Part shown: in pieces, positions 1 through 6,872 of the stretch
Layout: each line of letters begins with the position of its first letter
Numbering within the stretch: position 1 is the stretch's first letter
From: Duncaniella sp.
GTDB lineage: Bacteria > Bacteroidota > Bacteroidia > Bacteroidales > Muribaculaceae
Assembly (NCBI RefSeq): GCF_029054785.1
Contig: NZ_JAIDEN010000106.1
Location: forward strand, 1-8,178
Length of the DNA stretch: 8,178 nt
Reading direction: 5' to 3'
Program-made: the position numbers and the translations under genes
Notes under the pieces: model-generated
Seen by the model: the letters and a program-made list of their open reading frames with translations, nothing else
The model's database searches: none
What the model was told of the DNA's origin: nothing

Positions 1-964
1 CTTCTGAGGCTGCGGTTTCGCCTGCGGCTGCGAGTTCGGCTTTTTCAGCTGCTTCGCGACGGGCGGCAAGTTCCTCAAGCGAGGGGACCCAGAGTTTGTT
101 TTCGAAGGTGTCGAGACGGCGCTGGATGCTGTCCTGTGCGTTGGCCAGGGCGTCCGGGTCGGGGTAGAGCTGCATGAGCGACTTGTTTCTCAGGTTGCGG
201 GTCTTGTAGATCTCGCCGTTGTAGAGACCGAGCTGGAAGTAGTCGTCATAGGTACAGGTCGCGAGGTTGTTGTCGTCGTTGGTGAAGATGTTCTGTGTCG
301 AGAGATAGGGACGGAGATCGGCGTAGCGCACCCAGAACATCGGGTAGCGGATGGCTTCGGCACCGAAATCGCCGTCGCGGTGGAGCACCGGACAGAGGGC
401 TTCGATGCGTGTGCGCATGCGGTTGGAGCGTTTGTCGAATTCCCAGCGTTCGATGATATAGTAGCTCAGGACTTCCGAGGCGGGCACGTCGGCATCCTCG
501 ATGGTGAAGCGCGGATTCTTTTCGGTCGAGCCTTTGGCTGTGGTGTGGAGGATGTGGAAGCGGTCAAGGACGTCGGCCATCCGTACTTTGTAGTTGTCGG
601 AGAAGACTTCGCGGCCGTCGAGATACTCATAGCCCGTGAGATCACCGGAGGCCATGTGGCGCATGATGATGCGGAAGAGGTTCTCCTGGTCCTCGACAGG
701 TTCGTCGGGGTAGTAGAGAGCGGCGTTGGCATCTTTGGTCAGGTCGAGCTGACGGTACATGACGCGCATCCATTGCATTTCTGAATCTGACACAGCCCGG
801 TCTTCATAGTGGGCCTGCATGCGCTGTGTGACACCTGTCGATGCCTTGACCTGGTTGCGGTCTTCGGCCCCGCGCCGGCGCACGACACTGCTGCTGCTTG
901 ACTGCTGGGCGAAGGCAGCGGCAGCGACTAACATTACTATGGCGGTGAGAAGAAATTTCTTCAT
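1..964 (-). CDS. gldN: T9SS periplasmic ring protein GldN/PorN, 3' end beyond window
   Basis: Subunit of the periplasmic GldK-GldN (PorK-PorN) ring of the type IX secretion system, under the outer membrane. I translated it by hand from the ATG at 964-962: 321 codons remain open to the left edge with no stop, so the C-terminus is missing. Residues 1-19 form a signal peptide (MKKFLLTAIVMLVAAAAFA) with likely signal peptidase I cleavage before QQ, followed by a Ser run and a basic RRR patch. Family-typical stretches include WMRVMYRQLDL, LTGYEYLDGREVF, YPMFWVRYADLRPYL and LYNGEIYKTRNLRNKSLMQLY. The last visible part becomes Ala/Glu-rich. Known GldN/PorN proteins are roughly 340-360 residues (recalled), so probably only a few dozen residues are lost. 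It starts 21 nt after gldM, in the canonical last position of the K-L-M-N order. There is no Shine-Dalgarno sequence. Confidence 0.93.
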   Translation of the reverse strand, partial: MKKFLLTAIVMLVAAAAFAQQSSSSSVVRRRGAEDRNQVKASTGVTQRMQAHYEDRAVSDSEMQWMRVMYRQLDLTKDANAALYYPDEPVEDQENLFRIIMRHMASGDLTGYEYLDGREVFSDNYKVRMADVLDRFHILHTTAKGSTEKNPRFTIEDADVPASEVLSYYIIERWEFDKRSNRMRTRIEALCPVLHRDGDFGAEAIRYPMFWVRYADLRPYLSTQNIFTNDDNNLATCTYDDYFQLGLYNGEIYKTRNLRNKSLMQLYPDPDALANAQDSIQRRLDTFENKLWVPSLEELAARREAAEKAELAAAGETAASE

Positions 965-985
965 GGAGGGTATATGCAAATGGGG

Positions 986-2551
986 TTAGTTTACGATGAC
1001 TTCCACTGGATTGAGGGTGCGTTCGATGCCGTCGGGGCCTTTTGCTCGTATGCGCGAGATGTAGAAGCGCTTGCCGCGGGAGAGGCGGCGGAACTGGTCT
1101 TTCTGACGCTGGGAGAATGAGGCTCCCTGTGAGACTTCGGGTATCGCGTTGCCCATCTGGTCGAAAAAGACGGTCTCGAAGCCGAGGACGGTGAAGCCGA
1201 TGTTGAGCATGTCGTCATCAATCGCGGCCTCGATGCCCGGAGCAGAGGTGAGGAGTGTCTTGGAGAAGCCCTTGCCGCCTTTGTAGCGCTCCTTGGTGCC
1301 GTTGGGGGCGGTGTAGGTGATGAAGGCTGTCGGATCGGGGAGCTTGCGGACACGGAATGTGGTCGAGGATACGGTCTGAGGTCGTCCGTCGATGGTGGCT
1401 GTGACGGTCACAGTTGCGTTTTCGCCGATCTTGGCCGGACGTGCGACCCAGGCGTCGCCCTTGCGGGAGAGTGAGCCGTTGGTCATCGAGGCGCTGACGG
1501 CGTTCATCGGGACGCCGGGCACGGAGATGCTGACGGGGTTGTCGATTCCGGCGTAGAGCACGTTCATCATTGTGGCCGAGACTGTGGCTGTCGGTTCCAT
1601 GACGGTGTAGCTCGACGAGAAGGGGTGACGTGTGGAGGTTCCGTCGCCGTGGCTGACTTCAAGATAGCCGCTGTAATCGAAGGTGCCTGTCGAGGAGGTC
1701 ACAAATTCGTAGAGACCGTTTTCGTCGGTGAGCTGTTTGCCTCCGATGAATATGGCCGGACGGGCGGTAGTGTCGACGGCGGCGAGGACTATGTTGGCCG
1801 AGTATTTGCCTCCGCGCATTACCATGCGTGACTGGGGGATGACAAAGGCGTTGATCTCGTTGACGCGGACATCGCCGGCATCGACTGCCGCAAGGAGGTT
1901 GGCGAGGGCTTCGCCTTCGGCATAGCGGATGTCATTCTGGAGTTTGGTCAGAAGGGTGATGGCGGCGACCACCGGCTGGTTCTCGAACTTCGCTTCTTCC
2001 CATTTCTGGGGAGCTACGGTGCCGGGGCGGCGGAAGGGTTCGGTTGAGAGGGCTTCGTCGATGCTTGCCCGCTTGATGGAGTCGGTGACGAGCGAAGTGA
2101 CGTGGGCGCGATATGAGTCGATCGCTTTGCGCAGGATCTCACCACCGCCTGTCGCTGGGCCGAGCATGACGAGGGCTGCGGCTTCGAGATCGTCGCGGCG
2201 GTTGATTTCGCCGAGAGTGCCGTCAGGGCCGTCGGCTTCGCGGACAATGGCGAGTTTCAGGGAGTCGACCGTCGCATAGATCGCTGCGGCATGCTTGCGG
2301 ACAAGTGTGGCTTTTTCGAGCCAGGGAGCGCCCTTTTCGGGGTTCTGGGCTGTGAATGACTGGAGGGAGGAGTAGACGGCGTCGTTGCGTCGGCCCACGG
2401 TTGAATTGGTGCGCGCGAGACCGTCCTCGACCTGGACGAAGCCGTCAAGGACATCGCTTGAGACGTTGAGGGCGAGCATGGCGGTGAGGACGATATACAT
2501 GAGGTTTATCATCTTCTGCCTTGGTGAGAGCCTGACTACTGATTCTGCCAT
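986..2551 (-). CDS. gldM: T9SS motor protein GldM/PorM
   Basis: Inner-membrane-anchored motor subunit, 521 residues, close to the usual family length. In the family, a GldM dimer places one helix per chain inside a GldL pentamer, and the large periplasmic part (four domains, D1-D4) transmits movement to the GldK/GldN ring. Here the N-terminus has the family signature PRQKMINLMYIVLTAMLALN, giving a single transmembrane helix at about residues 14-33. Arg11 in the PRQ motif matches the conserved Arg implicated in proton coupling. The rest is soluble, beta-rich periplasmic sequence ending in NPVEVIVN. The ATG at 2551 is preferred because it gives the short cytoplasmic tail expected before the helix. 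It follows gldL after a 90-nt gap and precedes gldN by 21 nt. Confidence 0.96.
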   Translation of the reverse strand: MAESVVRLSPRQKMINLMYIVLTAMLALNVSSDVLDGFVQVEDGLARTNSTVGRRNDAVYSSLQSFTAQNPEKGAPWLEKATLVRKHAAAIYATVDSLKLAIVREADGPDGTLGEINRRDDLEAAALVMLGPATGGGEILRKAIDSYRAHVTSLVTDSIKRASIDEALSTEPFRRPGTVAPQKWEEAKFENQPVVAAITLLTKLQNDIRYAEGEALANLLAAVDAGDVRVNEINAFVIPQSRMVMRGGKYSANIVLAAVDTTARPAIFIGGKQLTDENGLYEFVTSSTGTFDYSGYLEVSHGDGTSTRHPFSSSYTVMEPTATVSATMMNVLYAGIDNPVSISVPGVPMNAVSASMTNGSLSRKGDAWVARPAKIGENATVTVTATIDGRPQTVSSTTFRVRKLPDPTAFITYTAPNGTKERYKGGKGFSKTLLTSAPGIEAAIDDDMLNIGFTVLGFETVFFDQMGNAIPEVSQGASFSQRQKDQFRRLSRGKRFYISRIRAKGPDGIERTLNPVEVIVN

Positions 2552-2615
2552 TTATGGTCGGTGATGGGGGTGTTGTTTTTTGGGGTGATGTGCGGGGGTG
2601 GGGAGATGATGGAAC

Positions 2616-2634
2616 GTCAGCCGGGAACGGCGAC
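2616..2634 (-). other. Possible small hairpin just after the gldL stop
   Basis: Within the 90-nt gldL-gldM gap, GTCGCCG pairs with CGGC-(T)-GAC around the loop TTCC, giving seven base pairs with one bulged T. It begins 7 nt after the gldL stop. No T-run follows. The rest of the gap is C/A-rich and unstructured up to the gldM ATG. It may tune the gldL to gldM ratio, but such a short GC-rich stem can occur by chance. Confidence 0.3.
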
Positions 2635-2641
2635 CGGCGGT

Positions 2642-3523
2642 TCAGACTGTACCTGACGACTGGGCGCCGGGAATGTCGTTCATCATCGGGCGATACATGT
2701 TGACGGTCATCGCATGGAGCATCTTTTCGTAGACCGAGTTGAGCTGCTGCATGTTGCGGGCCATTTTTTCGGTCTCCTCGCAGTAGCGGGCGCTCTGTGA
2801 GGCGCTTTTCTCATACATGTCGCGGATATCCTTGATGCCACGGTTGACGCGGTCGATTGATTCGAGCTGGGTCGAGACGCTCTTGAGCTGGATCTCGTAG
2901 ATTGTGTTCAGGCCGCCGAGGTTGCGGTTGAGATCGGCCATGCGCTCGATGTAGCCGCGCGAGTTTTCGGTCACGGATGCCGAGTTTTCGGTGATTGCGC
3001 GGTAGCTTTCAAGCAGGACAGCCGAAACCGAGTTGAGCGATTCGGTAGTTGCGCGCAGAATCTCCATCTGCTCCGAGATGGCGTTCATCTGGGCGAGATA
3101 GGTCTGGGTAGCGTTTGTCAGTTCGGCGAGATCTGTGGCTGCGGGGAGCGGTGCGGCGGCAGGCGCGGCGGCAACAGGGGCCGAATAGACTTCCTGGCTG
3201 TTGAACTCAGGCTGCGCTTCGCTGTCGGACGTCTGACGGCGGACGGGCTGTTCGCGTCTTTCGCCTCCGTCGAGTTCGGGGAACACTTCTTCCCAGTGAT
3301 ATTCCTTCGGCGGACGGTCAAAGGCGGTCAGGATGAACATGACAACTTCCGTGCCCATGCCGATGCAGAGAAGTGTGTTGCCTCCGGGAAGGTGGAGGAT
3401 CTTGAAGAGGGCGCCCCAGATGACGATGGCAGCGCCGATGCTGTATGCGAAGTTGAAAAGGCGCTGGCCGCCTTCCCACCGCATGATGGTTTCTATCTTG
3501 GACTGTATCTTTTCTTTTGTCAC
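2642..3523 (-). CDS. gldL: T9SS motor protein GldL/PorL, GTG start
   Basis: Inner-membrane motor subunit, 293 residues. In the family it forms a pentamer around two GldM helices and uses the proton-motive force. Two transmembrane helices are visible at about residues 25-42 and 49-68, joined by FKILHLPGG. Tyr27, Lys41 and Glu59 (in IGMGTEVVMF) match the conserved polar residues of the family; the buried Glu is the proposed proton-coupling site. The family motif YHWEEVFPEL follows at about 75-84. An Ala/Pro-rich linker (about 114-130) leads to a long coiled-coil cytoplasmic region with two related segments, LNTIYEIQL and LNSVYEKML. The start is GTG at 3523-3521. No in-frame ATG exists between it and the gldK stop, and the next internal Met (residue 14) would remove the family-typical basic N-terminus. 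It lies 59 nt after gldK. Confidence 0.96.
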   Translation of the reverse strand: MTKEKIQSKIETIMRWEGGQRLFNFAYSIGAAIVIWGALFKILHLPGGNTLLCIGMGTEVVMFILTAFDRPPKEYHWEEVFPELDGGERREQPVRRQTSDSEAQPEFNSQEVYSAPVAAAPAAAPLPAATDLAELTNATQTYLAQMNAISEQMEILRATTESLNSVSAVLLESYRAITENSASVTENSRGYIERMADLNRNLGGLNTIYEIQLKSVSTQLESIDRVNRGIKDIRDMYEKSASQSARYCEETEKMARNMQQLNSVYEKMLHAMTVNMYRPMMNDIPGAQSSGTV

Positions 3524-3582
3524 GGCTGATGAGTGTTTAAGGGGTTGAGGGGGGTGGAGTGGTTCCTGAGGGTGAGGGATGT
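3524..3582 (-). other. gldK-gldL leader, C/A-rich, no stable structure
   Basis: These 59 nt between the gldK stop and the gldL GTG are rich in C and A and poor in G on the coding strand, with runs of C. I see no hairpin, no promoter match and no in-frame ATG. It is best read as an unstructured ribosome-loading leader for gldL. Confidence 0.45.
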
Positions 3583-5022
3583 CTATTTCCTGGCTTTAGT
3601 GCCTTTGGCGAATCCGATCTGCGAGCGGACGCAGCGGAAGCCGATGTAGGAGCGCTGTTCGTTCTGATATTCCCACATGCGGAGGTCCGAGCGGACATTG
3701 TGGGCCACATCTTTCCATGATCCGCCGCGCACGATCTTGCGTTTCATCTTGTAGGGATCCTCAAGAGCGGCGTTGTAGCGGTATTCAGGGTTGAGGTCGC
3801 TGGTGAGTTTGTCGACGCTCTCGGTGTAGGCTGTCGAGGTCCATTCGCTGACGTTGCCTGCCATGTCATAGAGGCCGAAGTCGTTGGGCGAGTATGTGCC
3901 GACACGCGAGGTGATCAGATGGCCGTCCTGGACGAAGTTGCCCTCCTGCGGTTTGAAGTTGGCATAGAAGCAGCCCTGGTCCTCTGTCATCGGCAGATCG
4001 CCGTCCCAGGGATACATGTTCTCACTCTTTCCGGCGCGGGCGGCGTATTCCCATTCAGCTTCGGTCGGGAGGCGGTATGGCTCTATGTAGACCCCCTCGC
4101 GGCCGAGCGAGCGGCGGAGGAAGTCGGTGCGCCAGTTGGCGAAGGCCGTGGCCTGTTCCCAGCTCACTCCGACAACGGGGTAGTCGTTGTAGCCCCCGTG
4201 GGAGAAGTAGAGGCGGACGTATGGTTCGTTGTAGGCGTTGTCAAAGTCGTTGATCCATGCTGTGGTGTCGGGGTAGACGTTGACAATGTATGTGTTGACG
4301 AAATCGAAATCGCCGGTGAGTCCGCGCGAGATTGTCTGACGGATGATCTCGCCTTCGTCGTTGATCCATGCGGTGTCCTTCGAGATGAGAGGAGTAGCGG
4401 TCGGGACGGGGCGGTCGGTGTTGTATTCGCGGCGCGCGGGATTCAGGCGGTGTTTGCGGCGTGCGGCCTCGGTGTGGTTGTAGACCTCGTAGCGGTAGTT
4501 GAGCTGTTCGGGGTCGAGTTCGCGTGCGCCGGTGATGGGGTTTGTGCGGTAGAGGCTTTCGATTGCGCGCTGTTCGTCCTCGTTGGCGTTGCGCCAGGGT
4601 ATGGGCTTGGCCCAGTTGAGGTGGGGAGTGACGGGGTTGCCCTCGCGGTCCTCCTCGATCTTGAACTCTTCGTTGCCGCCGAAAGCGGGGTCGGCGAGGC
4701 GTTCGCGGATGATGGAGTCACGCACCCAGAAGACAAACTGCTTGTATTTCGAGTTTGTTATCTCGGTCTCGTCCATCCAGAACGCATCGACAGAGACTCC
4801 GCGCGAGTTGGCGCGGATGTTCCACAGAGAGTCGTCTTTCGCGGGACCCATCTTGACAGAGCCTCTCGAAACGAGGACCATGCCGTAGGGGGTCGGTTCG
4901 GCCCATGACGAACCTCCGACACCGGTGACTTCGCCTCCGATTGCGCTGCGGCTGCCTGTCGCGCATGAGACCGCTGCCGAAAGGAGGGTGATGACTATGA
5001 TGAAGTGGATTATTTTTTTCAT
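3583..5022 (-). CDS. gldK: T9SS ring lipoprotein GldK/PorK (FGE-like fold)
   Basis: Lipoprotein of the periplasmic T9SS ring, expected on the inner face of the outer membrane with GldN. It has 479 residues. Residues 1-20 are a lipoprotein signal peptide ending in a lipobox AVSC, with Cys20 as the lipidated residue. The rest is a formylglycine-generating-enzyme/sulfatase-modifying (FGE) fold: GMVLVSRGSVKMG (about 47-59), FWMDETEITN (81-90), VVGVSWEQATAFANW (283-297), RLPTEAEWEYAARAG (317-331), YDMAGNVSEW (385-394), VRGGSW (431-436) and GFRCVRS (461-467). A long insert, roughly residues 105-275, separates the N-terminal strand region from the core, as in GldK. The Cys pair of active FGE after RGGSW is absent (KDVAHNVRSD instead), so a structural rather than enzymatic role fits. 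The ATG begins 3 nt after the porP stop, implying tight coupling. GldJ is the related alternative, but gene order favours GldK. Confidence 0.95.
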   Translation of the reverse strand: MKKIIHFIIVITLLSAAVSCATGSRSAIGGEVTGVGGSSWAEPTPYGMVLVSRGSVKMGPAKDDSLWNIRANSRGVSVDAFWMDETEITNSKYKQFVFWVRDSIIRERLADPAFGGNEEFKIEEDREGNPVTPHLNWAKPIPWRNANEDEQRAIESLYRTNPITGARELDPEQLNYRYEVYNHTEAARRKHRLNPARREYNTDRPVPTATPLISKDTAWINDEGEIIRQTISRGLTGDFDFVNTYIVNVYPDTTAWINDFDNAYNEPYVRLYFSHGGYNDYPVVGVSWEQATAFANWRTDFLRRSLGREGVYIEPYRLPTEAEWEYAARAGKSENMYPWDGDLPMTEDQGCFYANFKPQEGNFVQDGHLITSRVGTYSPNDFGLYDMAGNVSEWTSTAYTESVDKLTSDLNPEYRYNAALEDPYKMKRKIVRGGSWKDVAHNVRSDLRMWEYQNEQRSYIGFRCVRSQIGFAKGTKARK

Positions 5023-5025
5023 AGG

Positions 5026-6054
5026 TTACATTATGCGGATGCTCTTGTGTTTGTTGCGGTTTTTCTCCGAAAAATCGAGTTTAAGGTTATAGCCTGCGAC
5101 GATCTCGTGGCTTCCGGATGAGGCTTTGGAGATGTCGGAGGTGTGATAGTCATAGCTGTATCCGATGAAGATGCCTTTGATTTCGGCTCCGAGCATCAGG
5201 GAGAGGGCGTCGTTGTAGCGGTAGCCGATGCCTGCGGTGAAGAGTTTGTTGTAGCGCAGGCGTCCTGTCAGCTCAAAGTCGGTGAAGGTGAAGTCGCTGC
5301 GGACTATAAGCGATGGTATCACTTCAAATAACGTGTTTTTCACCGGAATATTGCTGCCTGCCATGAAATAAGCGGCACGCTTTGCGGTGAATTGATATTT
5401 TTTTGCAACTCCGTCGCCTGAGGGGAGCGAGGGGGAGCCTGAGGCTGATTCGCCTTCGGAGGTGAAGGTGACCGTCGGGCTGTTGGCGTGGAGCAGGGAG
5501 ACTCCGGCCCAGAATTTCGGGTGGGTGTAGTAGAGGCCGAGGCCGAGGTCAAGGGCGTTGCCGGAGACGTCGCGGTTGGGGATGGCGTCGTCGTCGGGCT
5601 GGTGAAAGTCATCGTCGGAGGGGATGTAGACTTCCGATCCTCTGAACTGTTCGTTGAGAAAGCCGATCTGCAATGAGCCTGTCAGTTCCCCTTTGAGCAG
5701 TTTCAGCTTGTAGCCGATCTGGGCGTTGACGGTGAGGTTGCGGAAGAGGCCCATTGATTCCTGCTGGGCCACGAGGCCTGCACCGAAGCGTTTGCCAAGC
5801 AGTTTGAATGGCATGTCGGCGGCAAGGACGAATGTTTTGGGGGCGTTGTCGATGCCGATCCACTGGAGGCGGCCCCCACCGCGCAGGCGCAGGTTGTCGG
5901 TGTCGCCGGCCGCTCCCGGATTATAATAGGTGGGGAGCGCCCAGTACTGCGAGAGCATGGCGTCGCCCTGGGCTTTGGCTGCGGGGGCGCAGACGGCGAG
6001 GGTGAGGCAGAGGATGGCGGTCAGGCGTGACAATATGCGGCGGGACTGTGTCAT
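5026..6054 (-). CDS. porP: T9SS outer-membrane protein, PorP/SprF family
   Basis: Outer-membrane beta-barrel of the PorP/SprF family, 342 residues. These proteins associate with the T9SS ring or act as partners for particular T9SS substrates; the copy beside gldK is the core PorP. Residues 1-28 form a signal peptide with likely cleavage at AKA before QG. Mature-end motifs MLSQYWALPTYYNPGAAG and LRLRGGGRLQW are family hallmarks. The C-terminal block has GIGYRYNDALSLMLGAEI, then YSYDYHTSDISKASSGSHEI and a final GYNLKLDF, also characteristic. Alternating hydrophobic strands fit a barrel. Cys22 is not in a good lipobox (Val at -1), so signal peptidase I is preferred over lipidation. The ATG overlaps the porT stop in ATGA, and gldK begins 3 nt downstream, so porT-porP-gldK look translationally linked. 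Confidence 0.94.
   Translation of the reverse strand: MTQSRRILSRLTAILCLTLAVCAPAAKAQGDAMLSQYWALPTYYNPGAAGDTDNLRLRGGGRLQWIGIDNAPKTFVLAADMPFKLLGKRFGAGLVAQQESMGLFRNLTVNAQIGYKLKLLKGELTGSLQIGFLNEQFRGSEVYIPSDDDFHQPDDDAIPNRDVSGNALDLGLGLYYTHPKFWAGVSLLHANSPTVTFTSEGESASGSPSLPSGDGVAKKYQFTAKRAAYFMAGSNIPVKNTLFEVIPSLIVRSDFTFTDFELTGRLRYNKLFTAGIGYRYNDALSLMLGAEIKGIFIGYSYDYHTSDISKASSGSHEIVAGYNLKLDFSEKNRNKHKSIRIM
6051..6054 (-). promoter_or_regulatory. ATGA start/stop overlap coupling porT and porP
   Basis: The porP start ATG (6054-6052) shares bases with the porT stop TGA (6053-6051). In a genome without clear Shine-Dalgarno sequences, this arrangement suggests reinitiation or translational coupling, linking the amounts of the two outer-membrane barrels. 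Confidence 0.7.
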
Positions 6055-6791
6055 TCGAAGTAGAAGGTGAGGACGACCATGCGTGAGACGGCCTTTTTGA
6101 GCGATTGTGTGATTTTGAATTTTTCAGGTTCTTCGGCAATGTCGGTGCGCTTGTGGTCAAGGACATCGCTGAGGCCGAAGCAGAATTTGATTTCGGGGTT
6201 GAGCTTGAAGTAGGGGAGATAGAAGTCGCAGCCGAATCCGCAGGTGAGATAGAAGTCGGCGGGCTTGGTGCGCAGATAGTCGCCTGATTTGCGGACCACG
6301 TTGACTGCCGGCATGACTCCGGTGGTGACGTAGGGGCGCGAGTTGCGGTAGCGCAGGCCGGAGAATTTCAGGTCGAAGGGAAAGACGAGGAAGGCCGATT
6401 TGATGTTCTGGCGCAGCTGGGCGCCGCTGTTGTATTCGCGCATCGTGACATCGCGGTTGCCGAAATACATTCCCGGCGAGAAGCGCAGGTTGAAGTAGGT
6501 TCCGAGCCGGTAGTCGATCAGGCCGTTGACGCAGAATCCGGGCTGGAATCCGGGCTGCTCCACGAACCATGATTCGCCGTTGTCGGTGACGAATCCGTTG
6601 TGGGTGAAGGTGAGATCCTGGGTGTGGAGGCCGACCGAAAATCCCAGATGCCATCGCCGCAGGTCGGCATAGGGGCGGTTCATCAGCTTGTCGTTGAGGT
6701 TCTGGGCGGAGAGCGCGCCGAGGCTTCCGGCAAGTGTGACAAGCAGGATCAGAAGATGGCGAAGGGATATGAAAAAGCGATGATTCATCAT
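6051..6791 (-). CDS. porT: T9SS outer-membrane barrel protein PorT
   Basis: Predicted PorT, an outer-membrane beta-barrel protein required for T9SS secretion in Porphyromonas gingivalis; its exact role in the machine is poorly understood. It has 246 residues, matching the roughly 240-residue family. Residues 1-29 form a signal peptide, with cleavage likely after ALSA before QN. The mature start NRPYADLRRWHLGFSVGLHT is the family signature, followed by alternating aromatic/hydrophobic strands such as LRFSPGMYFGNR, FLVFPFDLKFSG, FYLTCGFGCDFYLPYF and a C-terminal strand MVVLTFYFE ending in an aromatic residue plus Glu. Two tandem ATGs (6791 and 6788) are possible starts, and both keep the signal peptide. 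Both lie inside the loop of an 11-bp inverted repeat. No Shine-Dalgarno sequence is seen. It follows rpsA by 81 nt and overlaps porP by 4 nt. The less specific alternative is a generic outer-membrane beta-barrel domain protein. Confidence 0.87.
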   Translation of the reverse strand: MMNHRFFISLRHLLILLVTLAGSLGALSAQNLNDKLMNRPYADLRRWHLGFSVGLHTQDLTFTHNGFVTDNGESWFVEQPGFQPGFCVNGLIDYRLGTYFNLRFSPGMYFGNRDVTMREYNSGAQLRQNIKSAFLVFPFDLKFSGLRYRNSRPYVTTGVMPAVNVVRKSGDYLRTKPADFYLTCGFGCDFYLPYFKLNPEIKFCFGLSDVLDHKRTDIAEEPEKFKITQSLKKAVSRMVVLTFYFE

Positions 6792-6812
6792 TTGTTATAA
6801 CGAATCATCGCT
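6776..6812 (-). repeat. 11-bp perfect inverted repeat bracketing the porT start codon
   Basis: The arms agcgatgattc (6776-6786) and gaatcatcgct (6802-6812) are exact reverse complements separated by 15 nt. In the transcript the hairpin loop contains both possible porT start codons and an 8-nt palindrome, GTTATAAC (6794-6801). The 3' arm is followed by a short U-run (GCUUUUUC), giving a terminator-like shape that lies inside the start of the porT reading frame. It could be an attenuating terminator after rpsA, an RNA structure controlling porT translation, or a DNA operator. The repeat itself is seen directly; any role is inference. Confidence 0.7.
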
Positions 6813-6831
6813 CTTAAATATTGTGTGGGGG

Positions 6832-6853
6832 CTTAACGGCTGTCTGCCGCAAG
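6832..6853 (-). other. Small hairpin between rpsA and porT
   Basis: On the minus strand CTTGCGGC and GCCGTTAAG pair around the loop AGACA (one G-U pair, one bulged T), 20 nt after the rpsA stop. It is followed by CCCCC and not by a T-run, so it is not a standard intrinsic terminator. It could protect the 3' end of rpsA mRNA or be chance structure. Confidence 0.35.
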
Positions 6854-6872
6854 TCTCACATCAGAGGCTTAA

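Larger units (their letters stand above)
1..6791 (-). other. T9SS core gene cluster porT-porP-gldK-gldL-gldM-gldN (putative operon)
   Basis: Six consecutive same-strand genes with junctions of -4, 3, 59, 90 and 21 nt form a likely single transcription unit for the T9SS motor, ring and two outer-membrane barrels. The order P-K-L-M-N is the conserved order known from P. gingivalis; porT at the head is additional. I see no convincing Bacteroidetes promoter (TTTG around -33 and TAnnTTTG around -7) upstream of porT. Transcription may read through from rpsA or start inside its 3' end. The right boundary is inferred from the change of function at rpsA, and the left boundary is outside the window. 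Confidence 0.75.

Noticed and set aside
380..784. 134-codon plus-strand open frame opposite gldN
   Set aside because: The minus-strand frame is a continuous GldN with family motifs. The plus-strand protein is compositionally an antisense shadow.
3919..4908. 329-codon plus-strand open frame opposite gldK
   Set aside because: It lies entirely antisense to a clear GldK. Its protein is Val/Gly/Asp-rich low-complexity sequence of the kind made by reading GC-rich codons backwards. It has no domain motifs.
6792..6872. Bacteroidetes sigma-ABfr promoter for porT
   Set aside because: I looked for TTTG or TTG near -33 and TAnnTTTG near -7. TATTTAAG is only a partial match, and no -33 element lies at the right distance.
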